Source: a virus. From it: DNA of 31,380 bases. Below, one piece after another: positions 5,835-12,305 of the stretch. A program made the translations under genes and the position numbers. Position 1 is the stretch's first letter. Each line of letters starts with the position of its first letter. A model generated the notes under the pieces. The model searched no databases, had not been told where the DNA came from, and was given only the letters and a program-made list of their open reading frames with translations. The stretch is from positions 1-31,380 of the IMG/VR virus record IMGVR_UViG_3300035201_000142; one strand, written 5' to 3'.

Positions 5835-7036
5835 CGTTTTACTGTAGAAATTGCTGGTAAACCTTTATTGAAGATAGTATCAACAACTGCCTCAACTTTT
5901 CTTGATGTACTGATACCAACTCTATCATAACAAGGTACAACAACTAGACCATATGTTTTAGATACATCACCAGTCCTAATTACCCTACCTATTGTTTGAC
6001 TTATACCAATATAATCCATATTCCTTAAGAATAATGCTGCCTCTAATCCTTTCACGTTAATACCTTCAGAAAGAATACTGTGGTGCATAACTATAAATCT
6101 TTTATCCTTATCTCTTCCCCATTCATTTAATGTATCAAAAAACTTTTCACGGTTAACTTTCTTTCCATCTATAAATGCTCCTTGTTTTGATGTTATGTAC
6201 ATCAAAGAATATCCACGCAAAACTAACTCATTAACATAATCAGTTTGTGATACTAAATCTACAATCTGTTTGGTCTTTCTAACACAAATTAAAATCTTAT
6301 CAACATTTGTTTCATCTATTGTAGATATTAAATGGTCACAGTCTCTTTCCCAGGTAAATCTGCTATCATCAGGAACATCTATCTCCTTTATTATTACTTT
6401 AGGTGGTAGAATATACCCTTGTTGTACTAACTTAGGTGCTGGTACATTTATCAATACTTTACCATAAATGTCCTCATCATTCATCCCTACTTTCATAGGA
6501 GTTGCAGAATGTTTGGGAGTTGCTGTAAAGAAATAGCACCTTTTTGCATACATTGAATAATACTCTGTTGCACCAATAAAATGTTTCTGAACACTATTAT
6601 GTGCCTCATCAAAATATATTGTATCAACCTCAACTTCTGCTTCTTGTACACGGTGTAATGAATGATAAGTTGTAAATATTATTCTATGTTCCTTCCAGTG
6701 AGAAGTAATCCATTCACGAATTACATCACTATTTGTTGTTGAATTATGATGAGTTTCACCACTATGTACATGCAACACAGCAGCATTTGTAATGAATTCT
6801 AAGAACTCAGATGATAATTGTTGTGCTAATAATATACGTGGTGCAACAACAACTATAGTTTTTGGTTCTACAAATTGCTTCTCATTCTTATCATAATCCC
6901 ATAAATTTTGCAGTCGATACACTACATCAGTGATGGCAATCATAGTCTTACCACCACCAGTAGGGACAATAATTTGACCCTTATTGTATTCACGAAGGAC
7001 ATCAACTGCTTTTTGCTGATGTTCACGAAGTTTCAT
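5831..7036 (-). CDS. Superfamily 2 DNA/RNA helicase (UvsW/Res-like), 401 aa
   Basis: The protein starts with a Q-like LREHQQKAV and has Walker A PTGGGKT (25-31), DEAH (143-146), TATP (171-174) and motif VI QTIGRVIR (347-354), so both RecA-like lobes are complete. The type III restriction Res-subunit/UvsW group of helicases fits best. UvsW in T4 processes recombination and replication intermediates, and T4-like marine phages carry related genes. It is the first gene of box promoter 5 and is ATGA-coupled to a DNA methyltransferase, so a modification- or restriction-related role is also possible. Confidence 0.85.
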   Translation of the reverse strand: MKLREHQQKAVDVLREYNKGQIIVPTGGGKTMIAITDVVYRLQNLWDYDKNEKQFVEPKTIVVVAPRILLAQQLSSEFLEFITNAAVLHVHSGETHHNSTTNSDVIREWITSHWKEHRIIFTTYHSLHRVQEAEVEVDTIYFDEAHNSVQKHFIGATEYYSMYAKRCYFFTATPKHSATPMKVGMNDEDIYGKVLINVPAPKLVQQGYILPPKVIIKEIDVPDDSRFTWERDCDHLISTIDETNVDKILICVRKTKQIVDLVSQTDYVNELVLRGYSLMYITSKQGAFIDGKKVNREKFFDTLNEWGRDKDKRFIVMHHSILSEGINVKGLEAALFLRNMDYIGISQTIGRVIRTGDVSKTYGLVVVPCYDRVGISTSRKVEAVVDTIFNKGLPAISTVKR

Positions 7037-7105
7037 TAAATAATCACCATTAAGTAAATTATACCATAAAAGGTATTAAAGTACCATACAGAGGCATACA
7101 GGTAC
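7037..7105 (-). promoter_or_regulatory. Leader of the helicase gene with two short hairpins
   Basis: GTACC (7081-7085) can pair with GGTAC (7101-7105), and ATACC (7061-7065) with GGTAT (7072-7076). Both lie between the -10 of box promoter 5 and the helicase ATG. The stems are short, so regulatory meaning is uncertain. Confidence 0.4.
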
Positions 7106-7134
7106 GTTATAGAGACAGTTTAGACGAGACAGTT
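7106..7134 (-). promoter_or_regulatory. Box promoter 5 (20-bp box + -10)
   Basis: The box is at 7115-7134, with TATAAC (minus strand) at 7106-7111, 3 nt away. The TAA stop of the gene at 7133-7708 overlaps the box end. Confidence 0.75.
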
Positions 7135-7708
7135 ACTTACTCTTTCTAACTCCAGGATCATAATGTGATATATGTTTCTCTTTACCTTGTGCAATATCTC
7201 TAACTAATCTTCTTCCTGCTCTCATAATTTTCTTTCTTTCATGTGCAGTATATCCACTTGCTTTCTGTGGTTTGTACTTAGGATTAACTGGTTTTTTCTT
7301 CTTAGTTAACAATTTGTCTGCTTCTCTTTTTAAATCAACCTTCTTATCCTTACCAGATACTTCATCTTTAGGAGGAGATTGTCTTTTCTTTCTTTCTAAA
7401 TATGCCTTCTTTTGTGCTGCCTTTGCTGATAATGCAGCAGACCCTCTTTCTTTAGTTGGTTGTTGTTCTCTTTCAGATGATCTACCTTTAGGTCTTTGTT
7501 CACCTGCATCTTTTCTTGTTTTATAATCTTTTGCAGGTGCAGTTTTACCACCACCTATTGCTTTAACTCTTTTCTTCTCAGGTGCAGTTAATTTACGATC
7601 TGCACCTATTTTACTACCACCACGATGTGATAAACCAGTCCCAGATCCAAGACCTTCTTTGTCATGAATCTCCTTTGCTTCAGTAATAAATTGTGAGAAA
7701 GTTTTCAT
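7133..7708 (-). CDS. Probable capsid-targeted internal protein, 191 aa
   Basis: The N-terminus MKTFSQFITEA closely matches the capsid-targeting sequence of T4 internal proteins (IPI begins MKTYQEFIAEA), which the prohead protease gp21 cuts after the Glu. Here cleavage is predicted after FITE. The rest is strongly basic and low-complexity (KKAYLERKKR, LLTKKKKPVNPKYKP, RAGRRLVRD), as expected for a DNA-associated protein packed in the head and ejected into the host. An AATAAATA late-promoter-like sequence lies 23 nt before the ATG. Its target is unknown; T4 IPI blocks a modification-dependent nuclease. Confidence 0.65.
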   Translation of the reverse strand: MKTFSQFITEAKEIHDKEGLGSGTGLSHRGGSKIGADRKLTAPEKKRVKAIGGGKTAPAKDYKTRKDAGEQRPKGRSSEREQQPTKERGSAALSAKAAQKKAYLERKKRQSPPKDEVSGKDKKVDLKREADKLLTKKKKPVNPKYKPQKASGYTAHERKKIMRAGRRLVRDIAQGKEKHISHYDPGVRKSK

Positions 7709-7729
7709 TGGAAAATGTTATCGTAATAG

Positions 7730-7912
7730 TTATTTATTCGTAGTACCTCCTTTGTGTACTAAATCTCTATCATACATCTCTTTCACCCTTTCCCGTCTAA
7801 GTTTTAACAATTCGTCATACCTTTTCTGTTGTTCATTAGTGAATTTAAAAGATTGCCTTCTCCATGCCTCTTTTAATTCTCTCATTTCTTTAATGACTAA
7901 TGCAGGTTTCAT
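7730..7912 (-). CDS. Small basic helical protein, 60 aa
   Basis: MKPALVIKEMRELKEAWRRQ..., then NEQQKRYDELLKLRRERVKE: almost entirely charged helix, with possible coiled-coil character. It resembles small proteins of marine T4-like phages. It is the first gene after box promoter 6, and its last codons (AAT AAA TAA) form the late-promoter-like sequence of the next gene. Function unknown. Confidence 0.75.
   Translation of the reverse strand: MKPALVIKEMRELKEAWRRQSFKFTNEQQKRYDELLKLRRERVKEMYDRDLVHKGGTTNK
7731..7738 (-). promoter_or_regulatory. Late-promoter-like AATAAATA before the internal-protein gene
   Basis: On the minus strand AATAAATA differs in one base from the T4 late consensus TATAAATA and lies 23 nt upstream of the ATG at 7708. 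It coincides with the end of the preceding gene, so chance occurrence in AT-rich DNA cannot be excluded. Confidence 0.35.
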
Positions 7913-7930
7913 AACAAATCAAATAATTAT

Positions 7931-7959
7931 GTAATAAGTACAGTTTAGACGAGACAGTT
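7931..7959 (-). promoter_or_regulatory. Box promoter 6 (20-bp box + -10)
   Basis: The box is at 7940-7959, with TATTAC (minus strand) at 7931-7936, 3 nt away. It lies 4 nt after the stop of the methyltransferase at 7964-8920. Confidence 0.7.
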
Positions 7960-7963
7960 AGTA

Positions 7964-8920
7964 TTACATGAAATGTAATAGATTAACCTGTTTTTGTGTT
8001 GCCTCAGTTACTAACTCAATTGATTGAGGATTAATATCAGATGTTACACAATTTCTACCATGTAATTGTGATGCTATTGCAGTTGTTCCTGAACCACAAA
8101 AAGGATCGAAAACCCAACCATTAAGAGGACAAGATGATGTAATAATTCTTTCTAACAATTTCAATGGTTTTTGTGTAGGATACTTACGTTTATTCTGTTC
8201 ACTTCTGCTAATAAAATATACATCATCCCATAAGTTTTGTATTGGTACACCCTTACTCTCTTCTAAGTAAATCTTTTTATATAATGTATTCTTGCCGTAA
8301 TGTAATAAGTTAGCAGCATCCATTTCTTTAAGCATATCTTCACTTACTCTCCAACCATATTGAGGTTTATAACCCTTATACTCAAACATTCTACCAACTC
8401 TACTCTTTTCACCAGTAGTCTTTGCTAGTGCATAATATCCTTTATCATCCTTATTCTTGAAACTATTTCTCTCATACTTTGGATCAAGATCTGTATATTC
8501 AACCTTAAAATATGGATTACCCTTTCTAATAACAAGGATTGAGTCTACTATATTACCCCATCCATTCTTAATATTATTCTTTGGACCACTTCTTTTCCAT
8601 GATATATTTGTATAAAAATTATCACGAACTTCTGGTAATACCTTAGATAAAACTAAAGCATTACCAATGAAATTGTTATGCAAATACATCCAACCATCTT
8701 TGTTCAGTTTATTATATCCTTTGTTAATAATATCTGCATACCAAATGATATAATCATCAAAAGATTTCCAATGGTCAGAGAAACTTTTCTCTTTACCATC
8801 TTCCTCTAACATAGAAAAATCCCTTTGTAATCCAAAGGGAGGATCATAATAAACCAGATCAAATGTCTGGTCTATTGTATTCATTTCTTCAGCAGATTGT
8901 TGTAGAATAGTAATAGTCAT
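7964..8920 (-). CDS. DNA adenine-type methyltransferase, beta class, 318 aa
   Basis: Motif IV is DPPFG (26-30), followed late in the protein by NLWDDV (229-234), YPTQKP (247-252) and the SAM-binding motif DPFCGSGTT (272-280). This arrangement matches beta-class N6-adenine methyltransferases of type II systems and the Mod subunits of type III systems. All motifs are intact. Its ATG overlaps the TAA of the gene upstream, which looks like a nuclease, so the two probably act on the same recognition sequence. N4-cytosine specificity cannot be fully excluded. Confidence 0.85.
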   Translation of the reverse strand: MTITILQQSAEEMNTIDQTFDLVYYDPPFGLQRDFSMLEEDGKEKSFSDHWKSFDDYIIWYADIINKGYNKLNKDGWMYLHNNFIGNALVLSKVLPEVRDNFYTNISWKRSGPKNNIKNGWGNIVDSILVIRKGNPYFKVEYTDLDPKYERNSFKNKDDKGYYALAKTTGEKSRVGRMFEYKGYKPQYGWRVSEDMLKEMDAANLLHYGKNTLYKKIYLEESKGVPIQNLWDDVYFISRSEQNKRKYPTQKPLKLLERIITSSCPLNGWVFDPFCGSGTTAIASQLHGRNCVTSDINPQSIELVTEATQKQVNLLHFM

Positions 8921-9672
8921 TAATTATGATTATAGCATACTTTGTTTACTTCAGACAATACCTTCTTCACATCATCTTGTTGTAACTTAATCACTGAAAT
9001 TGTGGTCTTATTTGTTGATCCTTCCTTAGTAAATGGTTTTAATCCATTATTAGTTGTAAATCTAATTCTCAAACCAGTATCTACTCTATCACCATCTTTT
9101 ACCATAAAAATAGACCTAGAACACTTCTTTTTACCTGATTTACTAACAATAACTGGTTTATATCCTTTTTTATTATAAACTACCGCAGGATGTTCATCAA
9201 ATTTATAGATATGAACTTTTTCATTCTTTATCTCATTAACAGCAACATCCATACCCTGAGTATGAGAAATAAAGTTATTAATTATCTTATCTGCAACTTC
9301 TTGAGTACAAAATTCATCTAATGAATTAGCAATAAGTTCATTTAATTGCTGCTCTTTCTCTTTTCTATACTTATAATGTTGATTAACAGGAACTAACTCA
9401 ATATCCTTCTTAAATTGTTCAATAAAAGGTTTGATAAGTTCATATAATCCAATTTCTCTTCCTAATGGAGATGAATTATACCAGTCGTGAGTTGCACCTT
9501 TCCATCTTTTAAATGATATTTTATCACCATTTTCAGTATCAGCATCCTCTACAACTTTCGTTCCACCTTTATGATTAACTACACAACCATAATGATTAAC
9601 TCTAGTGAGAAAATCACACATCCATATTTCATTTTTGATACCCTTCTGGTGCATACCTTGTTGATATCCCAT
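8920..9672 (-). CDS. Candidate restriction endonuclease partner of the methyltransferase, 250 aa
   Basis: I do not recognise a named family. The N-terminal part has KGIKNEIWMCDF (E15), then TKVVEDADTENGDKISFKRW. That gives acidic residues at 42-45 and an SxK pair (S53, K55), the layout of a PD-(D/E)xK nuclease core with Ser in place of the second acid. The C-terminus is basic (SKSGKKKCSR). It is TAATG-coupled to an adenine methyltransferase behind box promoter 7, an arrangement typical of type II restriction-modification. I start at ATG 9672; a GTG four codons earlier is possible. The nuclease call rests on motif pattern and context only. Confidence 0.5.
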   Translation of the reverse strand: MGYQQGMHQKGIKNEIWMCDFLTRVNHYGCVVNHKGGTKVVEDADTENGDKISFKRWKGATHDWYNSSPLGREIGLYELIKPFIEQFKKDIELVPVNQHYKYRKEKEQQLNELIANSLDEFCTQEVADKIINNFISHTQGMDVAVNEIKNEKVHIYKFDEHPAVVYNKKGYKPVIVSKSGKKKCSRSIFMVKDGDRVDTGLRIRFTTNNGLKPFTKEGSTNKTTISVIKLQQDDVKKVLSEVNKVCYNHN

Positions 9673-9691
9673 GATAAAAATCACATCATAT

Positions 9692-9720
9692 AATATAGTA
9701 ACAGTTTAGACGAGACAGTT
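9692..9720 (-). promoter_or_regulatory. Box promoter 7 (20-bp box + -10)
   Basis: The box is at 9701-9720, with TATATT (minus strand) at 9692-9697, 3 nt away. It drives the candidate nuclease-methyltransferase pair with a very short leader of about 20 nt. Confidence 0.7.
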
Positions 9721-9741
9721 TCTATTCTCTAAGAAAATAGA
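9721..9741 (-). terminator. AU-rich hairpin directly before box promoter 7
   Basis: In minus-strand RNA UCUAUUUUC pairs with GAGAAUAGA (one U-G pair) around a 3-nt loop. There is no T run after it, so termination is uncertain; RNA processing or stabilisation of the 3' end of the upstream message is an alternative. Confidence 0.35.
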
Positions 9742-9785
9742 TCATCAATGACAATATAATAAACAATTCACCATAAAGATAATAG

Positions 9786-10112
9786 TTAATGTGTATCATC
9801 ATATTGTGCATAATGCTCACAATTCTTAGTCTTTCTTCTCCTTACAAACCTTAAATCTTTCCAATCCTGTTCATAACATAACAATAATGTATGAATCTTT
9901 TTATGTAATGGTGAATCTTGTAACTGTTCGGGTGGTTTATCTCTTACATCAGTCTCTATTGTAATATATCTTGGATGTGTAGGAAATCCCTTCTTTGGTT
10001 CTTCTGGATCACCCTTAAAATATACCCAACCCTCATCAATATGAATAGTTCCAAATACATCTCTTTCCCAAACTACATAATCATTTACTTCAGGTTCATA
10101 GTTGCCAGACAT
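9786..10112 (-). CDS. Conserved marine-phage protein of unknown function, 108 aa
   Basis: Contains VNDYVVWER, IDEGWVYFKGDPEEPK, RYITIETDVRDKP and LHKKIHTLLLCYEQDW, a series I associate with uncharacterised small proteins of T4-like cyanophages. It probably forms a beta-rich fold with a C-terminal helix. It stands alone between the terminator at 10191-10226 and the hairpin at 9721. No strong Shine-Dalgarno or promoter is visible. No biochemical role known. Confidence 0.75.
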   Translation of the reverse strand: MSGNYEPEVNDYVVWERDVFGTIHIDEGWVYFKGDPEEPKKGFPTHPRYITIETDVRDKPPEQLQDSPLHKKIHTLLLCYEQDWKDLRFVRRRKTKNCEHYAQYDDTH

Positions 10113-10190
10113 AAGTTATTCTTGCATAATGGTGGTGGATTAGATTTATTCAGTGATATGAATAACACCGAGAATGAAAATATTGAATAC

Positions 10191-10226
10191 AAAAAAAGAA
10201 AGACCCACTTATACATCAGGGGTCTT
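10191..10226 (-). terminator. Rho-independent terminator
   Basis: On the minus strand AAGACCC/GGGTCTT encloses a 13-nt loop and is followed by TC and seven T. It overlaps the final codons and stop of the gene at 10209-10397, as the terminator at 1745-1771 does with its gene. Confidence 0.8.
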
Positions 10227-10397
10227 ATATGGTTGACCAACATCAGGAACTGCTCTCATTCTGTTCGCAGTTACACCACCTGCTAAGAAATCATTCAACA
10301 TTGCATCACATCTTTCTCTAGTAAGTTTAGTTGCTTTGTTATCAATAAGAGTCCAACCTTCAGTTGTTAATTCTTCTATGCGGTAAAGTTTTTCCAT
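10209..10397 (-). CDS. Small conserved phage protein, 62 aa
   Basis: MEKLYRIEELTTEGWTLIDN, then TKLTRERCDAMLNDFLAGGV and NRMRAVPDV. This is a compact beta-hairpin plus helix pattern that I recognise from small uncharacterised proteins of T4-like cyanophages. It is the last gene of the box promoter 8 unit. Function unknown. Confidence 0.8.
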   Translation of the reverse strand: MEKLYRIEELTTEGWTLIDNKATKLTRERCDAMLNDFLAGGVTANRMRAVPDVGQPYKTPDV

Positions 10398-10422
10398 TAG
10401 TTTTTAAGATCTTACAGTAATT

Positions 10423-10536
10423 TTACTCTGTTCCAAATATATTGTCAAGTTTTTTCTCTGATGCTGCATAACTTGTATAAGCAACAAGTAATACAGCAGC
10501 AGCACCTAATCCTACTCCTAAAACAAAATATTTCAT
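10423..10536 (-). CDS. Single-span membrane peptide, 37 aa
   Basis: MKYFVLGVGLGAAAVLLVAY forms one N-terminal membrane segment, followed by a short charged tail (ASEKKLDNIFGTE). The ATG overlaps the TGA of the preceding gene. The cut site is unclear, so this is more likely a membrane anchor than a secreted peptide. Function unknown. Confidence 0.65.
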   Translation of the reverse strand: MKYFVLGVGLGAAAVLLVAYTSYAASEKKLDNIFGTE

Positions 10537-10658
10537 ACGAATTCTGCTAAGTAATAATCAACTGTAATCTCAAGTTTTGCTGCTTCTCTCTCACAATCTG
10601 CAATAAATTCTTCAATCAATTCATCAGTTTCATTAATTGGTTTTTCATTTTGAGACAT
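10533..10658 (-). CDS. Small acidic protein, 41 aa
   Basis: MSQNEKPINETDELIEEFIA... ending ITVDYYLAEFV, a single acidic helix with a hydrophobic tail. AGGAGG precedes the ATG. It resembles a very short protein type with a 'DYYLxEFV' end common in T4-like cyanophages. It overlaps the 3' end of the gene at 10645-10785 by 14 nt. Function unknown. Confidence 0.75.
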   Translation of the reverse strand: MSQNEKPINETDELIEEFIADCEREAAKLEITVDYYLAEFV

Positions 10659-10785
10659 TTGAATCCTCCTTGCAGGTACATTGTTTAATTAATGGTTCTA
10701 GTTTTTCACCAAGGTCTTTATCCTCGGTGAATTTTAACCAGAATACTATTTTCTCTAATTCTTTCTTTGAGAGATTAACTAGCAT
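10645..10785 (-). CDS. Small hypothetical protein, 46 aa
   Basis: MLVNLSKKELEKIVFWLKFT..., then CTCKEDSNVSK. A helical, Lys/Glu-rich peptide with a C-terminal CxC. Both ends overlap neighbours (11 nt upstream, 14 nt downstream), and the following gene's AGGAGG lies within it, which supports translation through the region. Function unknown. Confidence 0.6.
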   Translation of the reverse strand: MLVNLSKKELEKIVFWLKFTEDKDLGEKLEPLIKQCTCKEDSNVSK

Positions 10786-11173
10786 TAGCAACTTCCTTTT
10801 CTGGTATATTTACCACTTGGGGTGTGTTGCTATGTAAATCATAACATATCCACTCATTATTCTCAAATAAGTAAGCATACTCTTCACCATTATCCAGGTA
10901 ATCTTCAACAGTAATATCTAGTCTTGGTTCAGTTTTCTCTCCACGATCATTATAATATTGAACGTGAGGTTCACATTTCTCTAGACTCCAATCTGTATCA
11001 GAATCTATACACGAAACATCACCACCATCAAGTAATTCTGCTATCTTATCATAAGTGTTGAACTTTTCTCTTAAAGTAACACCTAACCACTGAGGATAAC
11101 CATCCCAGTGATGATAAACAGACAACACATAACCAGTCTCAAGTAGTAGTCCAATTCGTGATCTTGTTGCCAT
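10775..11173 (-). CDS. Conserved phage protein, 132 aa
   Basis: I start at MATRSRIGLLLETGY, because the beginning MATRSRIG followed by YVLSVYHHWDGYP.WLG is a phage protein pattern I recognise. The 15 codons upstream of it belong to the leader. It is rich in acidic and aromatic residues (VEDYLDNGEEYAYLFENNEW). It is the first gene of box promoter 8 and has a structured leader. Function unknown. Confidence 0.75.
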   Translation of the reverse strand: MATRSRIGLLLETGYVLSVYHHWDGYPQWLGVTLREKFNTYDKIAELLDGGDVSCIDSDTDWSLEKCEPHVQYYNDRGEKTEPRLDITVEDYLDNGEEYAYLFENNEWICYDLHSNTPQVVNIPEKEVANAS

Positions 11174-11195
11174 AATAAAAAGAAATAGTTTGAGT

Positions 11196-11255
11196 GAGTA
11201 AGGTCTTATCCACAACATTAAGTTTGCTACATTGCCTTACTCGGTGGTTCTCACC
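11196..11255 (-). promoter_or_regulatory. Structured leader of the gene at 10775-11173
   Basis: GAGTAAGG (11196-11203) pairs perfectly with CCTTACTC (11235-11242). A second small hairpin GGTG/CACC (11243-11246 with 11252-11255) abuts it. Both lie between box promoter 8 and the ATG. The sequence is unrelated to the leaders at 207-341 and 4533-4670. Confidence 0.5.
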
Positions 11256-11275
11256 TTCGGATTCTGTCTCCGTAC

Positions 11276-11304
11276 ATTATAAGTACAGTTTAGACGAGAC
11301 AGTT
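11276..11304 (-). promoter_or_regulatory. Box promoter 8 (20-bp box + -10)
   Basis: The box is at 11285-11304, with a perfect TATAAT (minus strand) at 11276-11281, 3 nt away. It lies 1 nt after the stop of the gene at 11306-11521. It is the most upstream copy in the window. Confidence 0.8.
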
Positions 11305-11305
11305 A

Positions 11306-11521
11306 TTATACCTTAGCAGTCTCTCTTAATGGTTCCATTCTTAAAAACAAACCATCCTTGCTGTAATGCAACTGATAATTCTCTGTTGTTACATAATATC
11401 CTATAATATCTTTCCCATCATCTTCCCAACCATAACCCCTAATCCTCTCTTCGACTCCATCTATCCTCATTTTCTTACTTCCTGATAAGTATGAGTGGTA
11501 TCTGTCGTCGAGGTTAATCAT
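11306..11521 (-). CDS. Hypothetical protein, 71 aa
   Basis: MINLDDRYHSYLSGSKKMRI..., then WEDDGKDIIGYYVTTENYQL: a short beta-rich protein. In the 95 nt upstream there is a possible extended -10 (TGTTATGAT) about 30-40 nt before the ATG but no clear -35. Function unknown. Confidence 0.7.
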   Translation of the reverse strand: MINLDDRYHSYLSGSKKMRIDGVEERIRGYGWEDDGKDIIGYYVTTENYQLHYSKDGLFLRMEPLRETAKV

Positions 11522-11616
11522 TGTTTTATAGAGAAATGTGTGTACATCATAACATAGTTATATTAAATATCTATAAATTTAATATTGTCTTTAGAGTGTA
11601 GCAATACTCCGTAATG

Positions 11617-11796
11617 TTATTCACACTGTTCCTTTAACTTTTCTTCCTCTTTAATCCTTCTTCTCACCATTTTAGCATAATATACATCTTGTTCTGTGTA
11701 CCACTCTGGATGCTTTTTTGCTCTCTTAATGATCTTCTTTGCTGCTTTCTTATCCTTCAAATTAACCTTGAAATGAACATCTGAATATGTATTTAT
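11617..11796 (-). CDS. Small basic protein with unclear start, up to 59 aa
   Basis: The frame reads TYSDVHFKVNLKDKKAAKKI..., then KKHPEWYTEQDVYYAK and ends EEKLKEQCE; the composition is clearly protein-like. There is no ATG at its beginning. The frame opens at an ATA that overlaps the preceding TAA in the manner of an ATGA junction, and a TTG at 11758-11760 with AAGG 5 nt upstream is the other candidate. The coordinates given use the ATA. Function unknown. Confidence 0.5.
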   Translation of the reverse strand: MNTYSDVHFKVNLKDKKAAKKIIKRAKKHPEWYTEQDVYYAKMVRRRIKEEEKLKEQCE

Positions 11797-11981
11797 CTTC
11801 TTTTAAATGGTGCAATATTATGAGTAGTAGTACGTAAAGTAGGAACTTTAATATTCTTCACTGCTTCGGAAGATTTATGTAATTGTTCTATTGCTGCTAA
11901 TAATTCGGGTGTTTCTTCCCAACTCCATTCCTGACTGTGCTTTGGATTCTTCTTAGTGATTGTGTGAGTTTTTGTTGTCAT
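11793..11981 (-). CDS. Small conserved protein, 62 aa
   Basis: MTTKTHTITKKNPKHSQEWS... followed by WEETPELLAAIEQLHKS and a basic tail FKRR. AGAGG lies about 10 nt before the ATG. Its start overlaps the end of the gene at 11953-12156 by 29 nt. Function unknown. Confidence 0.7.
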   Translation of the reverse strand: MTTKTHTITKKNPKHSQEWSWEETPELLAAIEQLHKSSEAVKNIKVPTLRTTTHNIAPFKRR

Positions 11982-12156
11982 TTAGAGTACCTCTTTTGTG
12001 TTGTTCGTTTCTAAGTTGGCGTTCAATTTCACATTTAAATGATGATAATGATCTATGAAGATGTTCCTCCCATTCATTACCTTCAATTAAATCTTCAAGA
12101 TGAAGTATATGCTCAATAGCAAATAAGAGTTTAGTTTCATTATTCATTCTTGGCAT
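11953..12156 (-). CDS. Hypothetical helical protein, 67 aa
   Basis: MPRMNNETKLLFAIEHILHL..., then NEWEEHLHRSLSSFKCEIER and a His/Asn-rich tail. The start overlaps the preceding stop (TAATG), which decides for MPRM over the internal MNNE. Function unknown. Confidence 0.7.
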   Translation of the reverse strand: MPRMNNETKLLFAIEHILHLEDLIEGNEWEEHLHRSLSSFKCEIERQLRNEQHKRGTLNDNKNSHNH

Positions 12157-12305
12157 TAAGCACTCTCTTTATCTTTCAATTCATGATTATATTCTATCAC
12201 AACTTTATTCCAAGTGCTATGTAAGTCTGAACATGACATATAATCAACCTTAGAACCAAGTTGTTCAGCAATCTTATCTAGTTTCTTCTTAGTAAGATCA
12301 TCCAT
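12156..12305 (-). CDS. Small hypothetical protein, 49 aa
   Basis: MDDLTKKKLDKIAEQLGSKV..., then SDLHSTWNKVVIEYNHELKD. It is helical and is coupled at both ends by overlaps (8 nt with the gene upstream, TAATG downstream). AGGAGG lies within the end of the upstream gene, 5-10 nt before the ATG. Function unknown. Confidence 0.7.
   Translation of the reverse strand: MDDLTKKKLDKIAEQLGSKVDYMSCSDLHSTWNKVVIEYNHELKDKESA

Noticed and set aside
5831-7036. A type III restriction endonuclease subunit
   Set aside because: At 401 aa it has only the helicase lobes and no C-terminal nuclease domain, so restriction activity is not supported.
349-11304. The eight identical 20-bp repeats as a CRISPR array
   Set aside because: They are 0.8-2.4 kb apart, separated by genes rather than spacers, and each is tied to a -10 hexamer.
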